Positions 1 through 8,137 of a DNA stretch of 64,000 nt are shown here, piece by piece. Where the stretch lies: positions 620,001 to 684,000 of the forward strand of contig NZ_CP017147.1 in assembly GCF_001741865.1 (NCBI RefSeq). The letters are read 5' to 3'. The notes under the pieces are model-generated. The model had not been told where the DNA came from, searched no databases, and worked only from the letters and a program-made list of their open reading frames with translations. The stretch is from Bosea vaviloviae. Lineage in GTDB: Bacteria; Pseudomonadota; Alphaproteobacteria; Rhizobiales; Beijerinckiaceae. A program made the position numbers and the translations under genes. Every line of letters starts with the position of its first letter. Position 1 is the stretch's first letter.

Positions 1-96
1 TATTACCGCCTGCGCCCGCCGGTGAAGCCGGTGACGCTGGCCGAGCTCGCCTCGCTGCCGCAGAGCGAGGCCGCCGTCAAAGCGGTGGTTCGGTGA
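1..96 (+). CDS. C-terminal end of an opine/amine oxidase A-type subunit (partial)
   Basis: Only the last 31 codons lie in the window. They read through a short proline-rich tail (RPPVKPVTLAELA) to a TGA at 94-96. Such a tail is typical of the C-terminus of FAD/NAD-dependent opine oxidase A subunits (OoxA/NoxA/HcnB-like), which work with a D-amino-acid-oxidase-like B subunit. That partner follows immediately and overlaps the stop codon, which supports the assignment. The family call rests on a short tail plus context and is tentative. Confidence 0.5.
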   Translation, partial: YYRLRPPVKPVTLAELASLPQSEAAVKAVVR

Positions 97-1226
97 GCGC
101 AGAGCGCCGCAGCGCCGATGTCATCGTCATCGGCGGCGGCATCCATGGCTGCTCGACCGCGCTGCACTGTGCCTTGCGCGGCTTCTCGGTCATCCTGATC
201 GAGAAGGACCATGCCGGCCGCCATGCTTCTGGCGTCAATGCCGGCGGCGTGCGCCAGCTCGCGCGCCATGTCGCGGAAATACCGCTCTCCAACACCTCGA
301 TGGCGATCTGGCATGGCATCGCCGCGCTCATCGACGATGATTGCGGCTTCACCTCGGACGGCCAGGTGCTGGTCGCGGAAAACGACGCCGATCTCGCCGG
401 TTGCCGCGCCCGCGTCGAGGATCTCAACCTGCGCGGTTTCCATCATGAGGAAATGATCGACGCCAGGGAGCTGCGCGAGATCGTCCCAGCCGTCTCCGAG
501 ACCTGCCCCGGCGGCGTGATCTCGCGCCGCGACGGCGCCGCCATTCCGCTGCGCGCGACGCAGGCCTTCAAGCGCAAGGCCGCCGAAATGGGGGCGACGA
601 TCCGCGAGGGAGTGAAGGTCACGAAGGTCGAGCGCGACGGCGCAAACTGGCGCGTCGTCACCGATGCCGGTGATTTCCTCAGCCCCCGCATCGTCAACGC
701 CGCCGGCGCCTGGGCCGACCGCATCGCCGCTGATCTCGGTGAGCCCGTGCCGCTGGAGGTGATCGCACCGATGCTGATGATCACCGCGCCGATGCCGGCC
801 TTCATCAAGCCGGTCGTCATCCTGCGCGGCCGAAAGCTCTCCTTCAAGCAATTCGGCAACGGCACCGTCCTGATCGGCGGCGGCTATCTCGGCCGCGCCA
901 TCCGCGACGAGAACAGGACGATCCTCGACTGGGGCAAGCTCGCGACCAACGCGAAGACGGTCTGGGATCTGTTCCCGATCATGCGCGGGGCGCCGATCCT
1001 GCGCGCCTGGGCTGGAATCGAGGCGCGTATGCCCGACGATCTGCCCTGCTTCGGCCCAAGCGCCAGGCATGAGGGCGTCTATCACCAGTTCGGCTTCTCC
1101 GCTCATGGCTTCCAGCTCGGGCCGGGCGCCGGCGCCGTGATGGCCGAGATCATCGCGACCGGCCACAGCAACGTGCCCATCGACGGGCTCGACATCGCCC
1201 GATTCACAGCCTCAGCCGTGCACTAA
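93..1226 (+). CDS. FAD-dependent oxidoreductase, DAO family (opine oxidase B / sarcosine-oxidase-beta-like)
   Basis: This 377-residue flavoprotein has an N-terminal dinucleotide-binding GGGIHG at residues 14-19, the ribose-binding acidic end of the beta-alpha-beta fold (IEKD) near residue 37, and an ASGVNAGGVRQL stretch typical of DAO-family enzymes. The family oxidises secondary amines or amino acids to imines, passing electrons to FAD. The start is a GTG overlapping the TGA of the preceding gene (GTGA), so the two are translationally coupled subunits. RidA, which hydrolyses reactive imines, follows 25 bp later. The substrate (an opine, N-methyl amino acid or other amine) cannot be fixed from sequence. 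No signal peptide is seen, so it is probably cytoplasmic or at the inner membrane face. Confidence 0.85.
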   Translation: MSAERRSADVIVIGGGIHGCSTALHCALRGFSVILIEKDHAGRHASGVNAGGVRQLARHVAEIPLSNTSMAIWHGIAALIDDDCGFTSDGQVLVAENDADLAGCRARVEDLNLRGFHHEEMIDARELREIVPAVSETCPGGVISRRDGAAIPLRATQAFKRKAAEMGATIREGVKVTKVERDGANWRVVTDAGDFLSPRIVNAAGAWADRIAADLGEPVPLEVIAPMLMITAPMPAFIKPVVILRGRKLSFKQFGNGTVLIGGGYLGRAIRDENRTILDWGKLATNAKTVWDLFPIMRGAPILRAWAGIEARMPDDLPCFGPSARHEGVYHQFGFSAHGFQLGPGAGAVMAEIIATGHSNVPIDGLDIARFTASAVH

Positions 1227-1251
1227 CCTCTTTTCAACCAGGAGAAAAACC

Positions 1252-1599
1252 ATGACGATCACCCGTTCCATCCGCACGCCAATCCAGAACCGCGTCGTCC
1301 AGACCGGGGGGCTGGTCTTCGTCGGCGGCACCACCGCCGATGACACGACCCAGTCGATGGGCCCGCAGACCCACAACATCCTGACCAAGATCGAGGGCTA
1401 TCTCGGCGAGATCGGCCTCGACCGGACAGCGATCGTCGCCGCGACGATCTTCGTCACGGACCTGTCGATGAAGAAGGAGATGGACCCGGTCTGGACCGCC
1501 TTCTTCGGCGAAGGTTTGCCGACCCGCGCCACGGTCGGCGTCGCCGATCTCGGCGGCACCACGCTAATCGAGGTCGTGGTCACCGCCGCCAAGGGCTGA
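1252..1599 (+). CDS. RidA family reactive imine/enamine deaminase
   Basis: A 115-residue protein of the YjgF/YER057c/UK114 (RidA) family, which forms trimers and hydrolyses 2-imino acids to 2-keto acids and ammonia. The conserved substrate-binding arginine is visible in PTRATVGV (Arg92) and the conserved glutamate in LIEVVVTA (Glu107). An AGGAG-type ribosome site lies just upstream of the ATG. It is the last gene of the amine-oxidase operon, so it probably removes the imines made by the adjacent flavoproteins. Length matches the family. It may be a Rid paralogue rather than the housekeeping RidA. Confidence 0.9.
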   Translation: MTITRSIRTPIQNRVVQTGGLVFVGGTTADDTTQSMGPQTHNILTKIEGYLGEIGLDRTAIVAATIFVTDLSMKKEMDPVWTAFFGEGLPTRATVGVADLGGTTLIEVVVTAAKG

Positions 1600-1617
1600 T
1601 CGAGCATTTCAAACCAC

Positions 1618-1647
1618 GCGCCTCCGCCTTCAGGCGGAGGCGCTTTG
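1618..1647. terminator. Rho-independent terminator after the amine-oxidase/RidA operon
   Basis: An 11-bp perfect GC-rich stem (1618-1628 with 1633-1643) closes a TTCA loop and is followed by TTT. It lies 18 bp after the RidA stop and just before the 3' end of the convergent lipoprotein gene, so it may serve both strands. Confidence 0.75.
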
Positions 1648-1649
1648 TC

Positions 1650-1958
1650 TCATGTTCCGCACTTATACGCAGTGCCCGCCGTACTCGGGCCTTTCCACTT
1701 GATGTCGGCGACGGACGACTCGACATGGGTCGCGCCGAGCTCGGCGCCGCCGGCCTTCAACCGCGCCAATGCCGCATCGCGCGCCTGGTCCCTGAGCAGC
1801 ACCTTGCCCAATGGCGATGCGCCTTCAAGCTCGCCGAGCTTCTTGCAGTTCGCGACGACGCTTTTGGCGTCCGTGACGACCACGGTATTCGAGCGCGAGT
1901 TCGGAAGCACGCAGGCCGAGAGCGCGAGCAGGGGCAAAAGCAGGAGGGAACGCAGCAT
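1650..1958 (-). CDS. Small lipoprotein, DUF4156-like
   Basis: The 102-residue product starts with a lipoprotein signal (MLRSLLLLPLLALSAC), with the lipid-attachment cysteine at residue 15. The mature part has two further cysteines (NCKKLG and YKCGT), which could form a disulfide in the periplasm. The pattern NCKKLGELEG and the pair of cysteines resemble the DUF4156 family of unknown function. The ATG at 1958 was chosen because it starts the signal peptide; a longer in-frame extension upstream would run into a repeat element. It is convergent with the RidA operon. Confidence 0.7.
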   Translation of the reverse strand: MLRSLLLLPLLALSACVLPNSRSNTVVVTDAKSVVANCKKLGELEGASPLGKVLLRDQARDAALARLKAGGAELGATHVESSVADIKWKGPSTAGTAYKCGT

Positions 1959-1970
1959 CGGGCCGATCCT

Positions 1971-2050
1971 TAGAGCGTTTTCAAGCGAAGTGGACACCGA
2001 TTCCCCCGCGACAAACGCGAAGCGTTTGCCTGGAGAAAACGCGTTAAAAT
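1971..2050. repeat. Dispersed palindromic repeat, family R1
   Basis: Begins GAGCGTTTTCAAGCGAAGTGG and ends with GAGAAAACGCG, with an inner inverted repeat (AAACGCGAAGCGTTT). Copies occur at 12525-12582 and 63172-63248, and a remnant at 57308-57326. It lies upstream of the DUF4156 gene. The remaining bases up to the ATPase gene end at 2143 hold nothing recognisable. Confidence 0.8.
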
Positions 2051-2142
2051 AAAAAAGCAGCAGCGCTACGATGCGCCCGCCGCCATGATCCCCGCTATTG
2101 CCGTATTTTCAAGGCCCGACTTCGGAAAATTGGCCGTCTGCC

Positions 2143-3885
2143 TCACGCGGGCTCCGGCATGCGCGCGGTCGGGCCACCGAGATGCAGCACGGCATCGAGC
2201 AGTTCGCGCGCATAAGCCGTCGCGGGCGCGCTGAACACCATGCGGCTTTCGCCCTGCTCGACCACACGCCCGTTTTGCAGCACTACGGTGCGCTCGCACA
2301 TCATCCTGACCACGTTGAGGTCATGGCTGACGAAGAGCAGCGCCAGCCCGTCCTCGCGACGCAAACGGTCGAGCAGTTGCAGGATCACTGCCTGGACCGA
2401 GACATCGAGAGCCGCCGTCGGCTCGTCGAGCACGAGCAGGCGCGGCCGGCAGGCGATGGCGCGCGCGATGCCGACGCGCGCCTTCTGGCCGCCCGAGAGC
2501 TGGTGCGGAAAGCGCTCCAGCAATTCGCTCGGCAAACCGGCGCGCTCGGCGCATTCGCTGACCCGCCCCGCCAGCGCCGACCCATTCTTCATGCCGAGCA
2601 GGCGGCGCAATGGATGGGCGATGCAATCGAACGCATTGAAGCGCGGATTGAGGCTGTCTGTCGGATCCTGAAAGACGATCTGGATATCCCTGCGGAATTC
2701 GCTGCGATGGAAATCGCGCGCCGGCAGCGAACCGATCGCGCGGCCATCGAACAAAATCTCGCCTTGGCTCGGGTCGATCAATCGGCAGATCATGCGCGAG
2801 ATCGTGCTCTTGCCCGAGCCCGATTCCCCGACCAGGCCCAGACTCTCGCCAGCCGCGATATTGAAGGAGACGTCGTCGACCGCCGTGACGCCGCCATCAT
2901 AGCGCTTCACCAGCTTCTGGACTTCAAGCAGCAGCGGCGTGCCGGGCGGCGGCTTGCTAGCCGCGACGGTCCCGTCATTGCGAGCGGAGCGAAGCAATCC
3001 AGGGGGGCTCGCGCCGCTCTCCTGGATTGCTTCGTCGGCTGCGCCTCCTCGCAATGACGAAGGCGCCAAATCGGCGATGGTCGAGGTCGCGGTCGGCGAA
3101 GCGGCGACGAGGCGCTTGGTATAGGGGTGCTGCGGCGCGCTGAAGAGCATCGCAGGCGCGGCCTGTTCGACGACCTGGCCCCGTTCCATCACCACAGCAC
3201 GCTGGCAATAGCGCGAGGCGAGGCCGAGATCATGCGTGATCAGGATCATCGCCATGCCACGCTGCGCCGTGATGCGGGCGACGAGGTCCATCACCGTCTT
3301 CTGCGTGGTGACGTCGAGCCCCGTCGTCGGCTCATCGGCGATCAGCAGGGCCGGCTCGCAGGCGATCGCCATCGCGATCATCACGCGTTGGCACATGCCG
3401 CCCGAGAGTTCGTGCGGGTAGGCGTCGAGCCGCTTTTCCGGATCGCGGATCAGCACCGCCTTGAGCAGGTCGAGCGCCCGCGCCCGCCCCTCGCTCGCCG
3501 AGATGGGCTCATGCGCCATGATCGCATCCGCGATCTGCCGGCCGACGCTGCGGATCGGGTTCAGTGCGCCGCGCGGGTTCTGGAAGATCATCGAGATCGC
3601 CGCGCCATGCAGGGAGCGCAATTGCTTCGACGAGGCCTTGCTGATGTCCTGCCCCTTGAAGCGGATGCTGCCTTGCGAGATGCGCCCCGCCGCGTCGAGC
3701 AATCGCGTGATCGCGAACGCCGTCACAGATTTGCCCGAGCCGCTCTCGCCGACGATGCCCAGCGTCTCGCCGGCGGCAACGGAGAGGCTGACGCCGCGCA
3801 CCGCCTCGACGATTCCGCTACGGGTCGAGAAACGCACATGCAGATCGTCGATGGCGAGCAAGGGCTCGCTGATCATGGCGTCCAT
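2143..3885 (-). CDS. Fused dipeptide/oligopeptide ABC importer ATPase (DppD-DppF type)
   Basis: This 580-residue protein carries two complete ABC ATPase domains. Domain 1 has Walker A GESGSGKS (46-53), signature LSGGM (160-164) and Walker B LLIADEP (180-186). Domain 2 has Walker A GESGSGKS (353-360), signature LSGGQ (463-467) and Walker B LLVLDEP (483-489). Each domain ends in the oligopeptide-binding extension (QHPYTKRL in the first). It would energise the adjacent permeases from the cytoplasmic side. The ATG at 3885 starts just after the permease stop; a second ATG at 3876 is possible. The inter-domain linker contains a 29-codon palindromic repeat in frame (residues about 276-305), which is unusual. 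Both ATP sites look intact. Confidence 0.92.
   Translation of the reverse strand: MDAMISEPLLAIDDLHVRFSTRSGIVEAVRGVSLSVAAGETLGIVGESGSGKSVTAFAITRLLDAAGRISQGSIRFKGQDISKASSKQLRSLHGAAISMIFQNPRGALNPIRSVGRQIADAIMAHEPISASEGRARALDLLKAVLIRDPEKRLDAYPHELSGGMCQRVMIAMAIACEPALLIADEPTTGLDVTTQKTVMDLVARITAQRGMAMILITHDLGLASRYCQRAVVMERGQVVEQAAPAMLFSAPQHPYTKRLVAASPTATSTIADLAPSSLRGGAADEAIQESGASPPGLLRSARNDGTVAASKPPPGTPLLLEVQKLVKRYDGGVTAVDDVSFNIAAGESLGLVGESGSGKSTISRMICRLIDPSQGEILFDGRAIGSLPARDFHRSEFRRDIQIVFQDPTDSLNPRFNAFDCIAHPLRRLLGMKNGSALAGRVSECAERAGLPSELLERFPHQLSGGQKARVGIARAIACRPRLLVLDEPTAALDVSVQAVILQLLDRLRREDGLALLFVSHDLNVVRMMCERTVVLQNGRVVEQGESRMVFSAPATAYARELLDAVLHLGGPTARMPEPA
2973..3059. repeat. Palindromic repeat R4 inserted in frame within the ABC ATPase gene
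   Basis: An 87-bp element with terminal inverted repeats (CGTCATTGCGAG... to ...CTCGCAATGACG) and the inner arms CAATCCAGG/CCTGGATTG. Its length is divisible by three and it is read through on the minus strand as [15 protein letters not shown] followed by [13 protein letters not shown]. Intergenic copies occur at 4817-4906, 21452-21540 and 24067-24148. Confidence 0.9.
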
Positions 3886-3890
3886 CGCCT

Positions 3891-4739
3891 TTAAGTCCGC
3901 ATGCGTGGGTCGAGGATGTCGCGCAGCCCGTCGCCCAGCAGGTTGAAGCAGAGCACGGTCAGCATCAGCGCCAATCCCGGAAACGCGACGAGCCACCATT
4001 TCCCGGTCGAGATGAAGCGTGCGCCCTCGGCGACCATGATGCCCCATTCCGGCGTCGGCGGCTTGACCCCGAGCCCGATGAAGGAAAGCCCTGCGGCGTT
4101 CAGGATCGCCCAGCCGAGATTGAGCGAGACCTGCACCGCCATTGCCGGCAGCACATTGGGCAAGAGGAAGCGCAGCACGACCGAGACATGGCTGTCGCCG
4201 CAGGCGCGCGCCGCCTCGACCCAGCCAGCGTTGCGCCGGACATTCACCTCGGCGCGGGCGAAGCGGATATAGAAAGGCAGGTTGATGATCGCGGTCGCGA
4301 TGACGATGTTCTCGACCCGGTTGCCGAGCGCCGCCACCATCGCCATGGCGAGCACGAACAGCGGAAACGCCATCAGCACATCGACGAAGCGCCCGACATA
4401 GCGGTCGAGCCGGCCCCCGCTATAACCGCACAGCGCCCCGATCACCGCCCCGATGACGAAGGAGAGCGTCACCGCCGAAGCTGCGATCGCGAGATCCAGC
4501 CCCGCCGCCACGATCAAGCGGCTGAAGACGTCACGGCCGAGCTGGTCGGTGCCGGCCCAGTATTTCGCGCTCGGCGGCAGCAGCGCGTTGGGCACGTCGG
4601 ACGCGATCGGGTCAAAAGGCACGATCCACGGCCCGATGACGGCGAGCACGCAGAGCGCGAAGGCGCCCGCCGCGGCGAACGCCGTGACCGGGTTGCCGCG
4701 CAGGATCCAGACGGTGTGGCGCAGCGTGGCGGAGGTCAT
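3891..4739 (-). CDS. Dipeptide/oligopeptide ABC importer permease (DppC type)
   Basis: A 282-residue inner-membrane protein. It has an N-terminal membrane helix (AFAAAGAFALCVLAVIG), the DppC landmark GTDQLGRDVFSRL around residues 63-75, and the EAA loop (VEAARACGDSHVSVVLRFLLP) that docks with the ATPase. The C-terminus GDGLRDILDPRMRT is characteristic of DppC/OppC. It ends 5 bp before the ATPase start, so the two are co-transcribed. It is separated from its DppB partner by an unusual 280-bp gap filled with repeats. Confidence 0.92.
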   Translation of the reverse strand: MTSATLRHTVWILRGNPVTAFAAAGAFALCVLAVIGPWIVPFDPIASDVPNALLPPSAKYWAGTDQLGRDVFSRLIVAAGLDLAIAASAVTLSFVIGAVIGALCGYSGGRLDRYVGRFVDVLMAFPLFVLAMAMVAALGNRVENIVIATAIINLPFYIRFARAEVNVRRNAGWVEAARACGDSHVSVVLRFLLPNVLPAMAVQVSLNLGWAILNAAGLSFIGLGVKPPTPEWGIMVAEGARFISTGKWWLVAFPGLALMLTVLCFNLLGDGLRDILDPRMRT

Positions 4740-5019
4740 GGGTTCGCTCCTCCGTCATTTCGGGGCGCGCCGAAGGCGCGAACCCGGAACCCACGACTGG
4801 GTGTGTCGCAGCTCGCCGTCATTGCGAGGAGCGTCAGCGACGAAGCAATCCAGGGGTGACAGCGCTCTACGCCCGCCTGGATTGCTTCGCTCCGCTCGCA
4901 ATGACGGAATGGTCGCGCCCGGTCATGGGTTCCGGGTTCATCGCGGAGTTTATCCTTGGGCCGACCGAAGGTCGGACCCGAGGGCGATGCCCCGGAAAGA
5001 CAGGTATGGGCGCAAGCCA
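4740..5019. repeat. Repeat-packed gap between the two permease genes
   Basis: This 280-bp intra-operon gap has no gene and is built from three palindromic modules: a GTCATTTCGGGG...CCCGGAACCC module (about 4755-4800), an R4 copy (4817-4906), and a GGTCATGGGTTCCGGG...CCCCGGAA module (about 4920-4996). The last contains GGAGTTTATCCTTGGGCCGA, also found inverted in the element at 30013-30124. Such hairpins could tune the relative expression of dppB and dppC by stabilising mRNA or attenuating transcription. Confidence 0.8.
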
Positions 5020-6051
5020 TCATTCCACCGACACTCTGGGATCGGCGATGCCGTAGAGCACGTCCACCGTCAGGTTCACCAGGACGAAGATCGACGCCAT
5101 CAGCAGCACGAAACCCTGTACCGGCGCATAGTCCGAGGAGAGCAGCGCGTCGAGCGCATAGGACGCGACGCCCGGCCAGGAGAACACCTTCTCGACCAGC
5201 ACATTCGCGCCCAGCATGGTCGAGAACACGATGCCGGCAATGGTCAGCACCGGCAGAAGCGCGTTGCGCAGGGCGTAGGTGACGATGACCTTGCGCCGCG
5301 ACAGGCCAAGCGAGCGCGCCGTGCGGACGAAATCGCTGCCGAGCGAGGCCAGCATCGCCGCGCGCGTGATCCGCGCCAGCGGCGCGACCACGAAAAGCGC
5401 CATGGTGAAGGCGGGCAGCACGAGCTGGCTCGCGGCCGCGCGCCAGCCCTCCCAATCGCCGGCTAGCGCGAAATCGATCAGCAGGAAGCCCGTCACCAAG
5501 GGTGGCGGCGAAGTGAAGATGTCGACCCGCCCGGTCGGATCGGGCGCGAAGCCGAGCAGGTAGTAGAAAACATAGATCAGCAAGAGCCCGGAAACGAAGG
5601 TCGGCACGCAGACGCCGAGCGCGCAGATGAAGCGCACGATATGATCGATGCCCGAACCTTGCCTCAGCGCGGCCGCGACGCCGAGCGGCACCGCCGTGAC
5701 CAGCGCGATCAACAGCGCTGAGAAGGTGAGCTCGAGCGAGGCCGGCAGCCGCGACTTCAGATCGCTCAGCACCGGCTGGCCCGTGGTCAGCGAGCGCCCG
5801 AGATTGCCCGTGCCGATATCGCCGAGATAGCGCAGGAGCTGCTCGGGCACCGGCTTGTCGAGCCCCATCTGCTTGCGGATCGTCTCGATCTCCTCCTTGC
5901 CCGCCGTCGGGCCCGAGGCAAAGAACACCGCCGGATCGCCCGGCAGAACCCGCATCAGCAGGAAGGTGAAGACGAGCACGCCAAACAGCGCCGGCAGGGA
6001 CGAGGCGAACCGCCAGCCCGCGCGCTTGGCCGTGATGGAGAGTTGCGACAT
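5020..6051 (-). CDS. Dipeptide/oligopeptide ABC importer permease (DppB type)
   Basis: A 343-residue inner-membrane permease. It shows the N-terminal helix (SLPALFGVLVFTFLLMRVLPGDPA) with the DppB landmark LPGDPA, a GNLGRSL motif near residue 92, and an EAA loop (FVRTARSLGLSRRKVIVTYA). The C-terminus YGIADPRVSVE is typical for the family. The start ATG at 6051 begins the first membrane helix region; a longer upstream frame enters repeat DNA. It pairs with the DppC protein at 3891-4739. Confidence 0.92.
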   Translation of the reverse strand: MSQLSITAKRAGWRFASSLPALFGVLVFTFLLMRVLPGDPAVFFASGPTAGKEEIETIRKQMGLDKPVPEQLLRYLGDIGTGNLGRSLTTGQPVLSDLKSRLPASLELTFSALLIALVTAVPLGVAAALRQGSGIDHIVRFICALGVCVPTFVSGLLLIYVFYYLLGFAPDPTGRVDIFTSPPPLVTGFLLIDFALAGDWEGWRAAASQLVLPAFTMALFVVAPLARITRAAMLASLGSDFVRTARSLGLSRRKVIVTYALRNALLPVLTIAGIVFSTMLGANVLVEKVFSWPGVASYALDALLSSDYAPVQGFVLLMASIFVLVNLTVDVLYGIADPRVSVE

Positions 6052-6079
6052 GTCAGGAAACGCCCTGCAGAACCGCGCC

Positions 6080-6232
6080 GTTATTCCGGGGCGGCCCAAA
6101 GGGTCGAGCCCGGAACCCGTGGAAACACGACCTCCCACCCGTCATGCTCGCCCCTGTGGCGAGCATCCACGTCGTCATCATAGCGCTCGACAAGCAAAGA
6201 CGTGGATGGTCGGGACAAGCCCGACCATGACG
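6080..6232. repeat. Palindromic repeats, including family R5, between binding protein and permease
   Basis: A short TTATTCCGGGGCGGCCC...GAGCCCGGAACCC module (about 6080-6121) is followed by an R5 copy (6140-6232). R5 has the arms GTCATGCTCGCC/GGCGAGCAT and TCGGGACAAGCCCGACCATGACG, plus ACGTGGATGG. A second R5 copy is at 33755-33847. Strong hairpins downstream of a binding-protein gene often protect its mRNA and lower expression of following genes. Confidence 0.75.
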
Positions 6233-6257
6233 GCTGGAAGCTGTCCGCTCCACGGCC

Positions 6258-7874
6258 TCACTTCCGGCTCAGATCGCGGAAATCGATCTGCCGGTGGAAC
6301 TGGTAGACATAGCCGTCGATCGAACTTGCCATCACCGCGTCCTGTGCCGGCTGCCAGAGCGGTATCTGCGGCATCAGTTCGAAATGGCGCGTGTTCAGAT
6401 CCTTGCCCAGGGCCGCGTATTTCGCCTTGTCGGCCTCGAAGCGGGCGGCCTGCGCCCATTCCGTGATCTTGGCGTCGTCGAGCGAGGCGTAGTTCCAGCG
6501 GATCGGGCCGATATAGAAGTTGCGGTAGAAGTAATCCATCGAGGGCAGCCAGGCGACGATGCCCTCGGTGAAGAACGGCAGCTTCTTCTCATTGATCAGC
6601 GTCGACATCTGCGCGTCCGGCAGCTTCTGGATATCGACCTTGATGCCGACCTTCCCCAGCGATTCCTTGAGCAGCGCCGCCATCGGCTCGGCCGTGCCGG
6701 CCTGGCCGACATTGAAGGAGAAGGTGGTCGAGAAGCCATCGGGCAGGCCGGCCGCCGCAAGCTGCTTCTTGGCCTCGGCGAGGTCCGTCTTCAGCGGCTG
6801 CGGGATCGGGAAGACCTCGCCGGTCGGGGCCTTGCCATCCGGCCAGCTCGCGCCATAGAGCGGCGCCCCGCGTCCGAACAGGGCCGCCTTGAACATGTCG
6901 TCATAGGGCAGCGCCGCAGCGATGGCGCGCCGGACCTCGATCTTGTCGAAGGGCGGCATCTGGTTGTTGAACGAAACGAAGGTGATCGAATTGTACTGAG
7001 GCGTCGAGACGACCTTGAGCTTGCCCTTCTTCTCCAAGTCGGCGGCGTCGGTCGCCTGCAGGTCGATGACGATGTCGGCATCGCCCTTCTCGACCAGATT
7101 GGCGCGCGTGGCGGCTTCCGGCACGGTCTGGGTGATGATGCGCTTGAAGCTCGCCGGTTTGTCGGCCGAGCCGCGATTCCAGTCCGGATTGCGGCGCAGG
7201 ATCGTGGTCTCGCCCGGCTTGTAGCTTTCGATGATGTAGGCGCCGGAGCCGGCAGTGTTGTCCTTGAGCCAGTTCAGCGCCCAGGGGTCCTCAGCCGTCG
7301 CATGCGACTTCGCCAGCTTCGAATTGATGATCACGGGATAGACCACGGCAAGGTTCGCCAAGGCCAGCTTGTCGGGCTTGGGCAGCGTGACCTCGAAGGT
7401 GTGGGCGTCGATGATCTTGAACTGATCCGGGCTGGTCAGCGAGCCGGTCAGCAACTGGCCCTTGCCCAGGACATTGGCGCTGACCTCACGGTCGAGCGAC
7501 CATTTCACATCCTCGGCCGTCACCGGCGTTCCGTCGTGGAACTTGGCGTCCTTGCGCAGATTGAAGCTGATCTTCAGCCCGTCGGGGCTGACCGTGTAGC
7601 TCTCGGCCAATTCGCCGCGGATGCTGTCGAGATCGAACACCCATTTGCCGTTGATCTGCTTCCTGCCGAAGGAGAGCAGCCGGTCATAAGTCAGGAGGCT
7701 CAGGCCGAAGGCCTCACGGGTCGAGCCTGGAATGTTGGGATCGAGCGTGTTGATGGCCGCGCCGGTGACATGGCGCAGCGTCTCGGCACGTGTCTGGGCC
7801 AGCGCCGGCGAGGCCAGGAGAGCTGTCGAGGTCAAGAGCGCGGCTGCAAGCCAGCCCGTCCGCACGATCGTCAT
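6258..7874 (-). CDS. Periplasmic substrate-binding protein, family 5 (dipeptide/opine type)
   Basis: A 538-residue extracytoplasmic solute receptor with a signal peptide (cleavage predicted after ASPALA, residue 26). It shows the SBP family 5 landmarks LAESYTVSPDGLKISFNLRK and DGTPVTAEDVKWSLDR, and the later VRRAIAAALPYDDM. The ATG at 7874 is preferred over two upstream ATGs because a GAGGGA ribosome site lies 9 bp before it and the signal peptide starts there. It precedes the permeases and fused ATPase on the same strand and would deliver the ligand to them. The ligand is not identifiable; the neighbouring enzymes suggest a nitrogenous organic compound. Confidence 0.92.
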   Translation of the reverse strand: MTIVRTGWLAAALLTSTALLASPALAQTRAETLRHVTGAAINTLDPNIPGSTREAFGLSLLTYDRLLSFGRKQINGKWVFDLDSIRGELAESYTVSPDGLKISFNLRKDAKFHDGTPVTAEDVKWSLDREVSANVLGKGQLLTGSLTSPDQFKIIDAHTFEVTLPKPDKLALANLAVVYPVIINSKLAKSHATAEDPWALNWLKDNTAGSGAYIIESYKPGETTILRRNPDWNRGSADKPASFKRIITQTVPEAATRANLVEKGDADIVIDLQATDAADLEKKGKLKVVSTPQYNSITFVSFNNQMPPFDKIEVRRAIAAALPYDDMFKAALFGRGAPLYGASWPDGKAPTGEVFPIPQPLKTDLAEAKKQLAAAGLPDGFSTTFSFNVGQAGTAEPMAALLKESLGKVGIKVDIQKLPDAQMSTLINEKKLPFFTEGIVAWLPSMDYFYRNFYIGPIRWNYASLDDAKITEWAQAARFEADKAKYAALGKDLNTRHFELMPQIPLWQPAQDAVMASSIDGYVYQFHRQIDFRDLSRK

Positions 7875-7917
7875 GGTCGTTTCCCTCTTCATCGGCGCAG
7901 TCATCAGGTTGGTTCCT

Positions 7918-8043
7918 AGAGCCGGATGATTTCAGATGGGATCACAGAATGATCCCATCTGAAATCTCAATCCGTCTCTCATCCAGGAGTGAGAGCAGGA
8001 TTCTATGCGAAAAACCGGTGCCCACTTTTTCGCATCCTGCTCT
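7918..8043. repeat. Dispersed palindromic repeat, family R2 (full copy)
   Basis: A 126-bp composite of two hairpins. AGCCGGATGATTTCAGATGG pairs with CCATCTGAAATC, and a second hairpin runs from GAGAGCAGGAT to ATCCTGCTCT around a GCGAAAAACCGGT core. A close copy is at 23333-23457 and a partial one at 11597-11675. It lies in the 263-bp gap before the binding-protein gene. The rest of the gap (8044-8137) shows only a short GAGGCGGGA-type hairpin. Confidence 0.85.
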
Positions 8044-8137
8044 CGCGGAACCGGATGCAAGCGTGGTGCCATACAGTGCATCATCTCTCCTCCCGCCCGA
8101 GGCGGGAAGCATCCTTTCCCTTCCATCCGAGAAAGGA

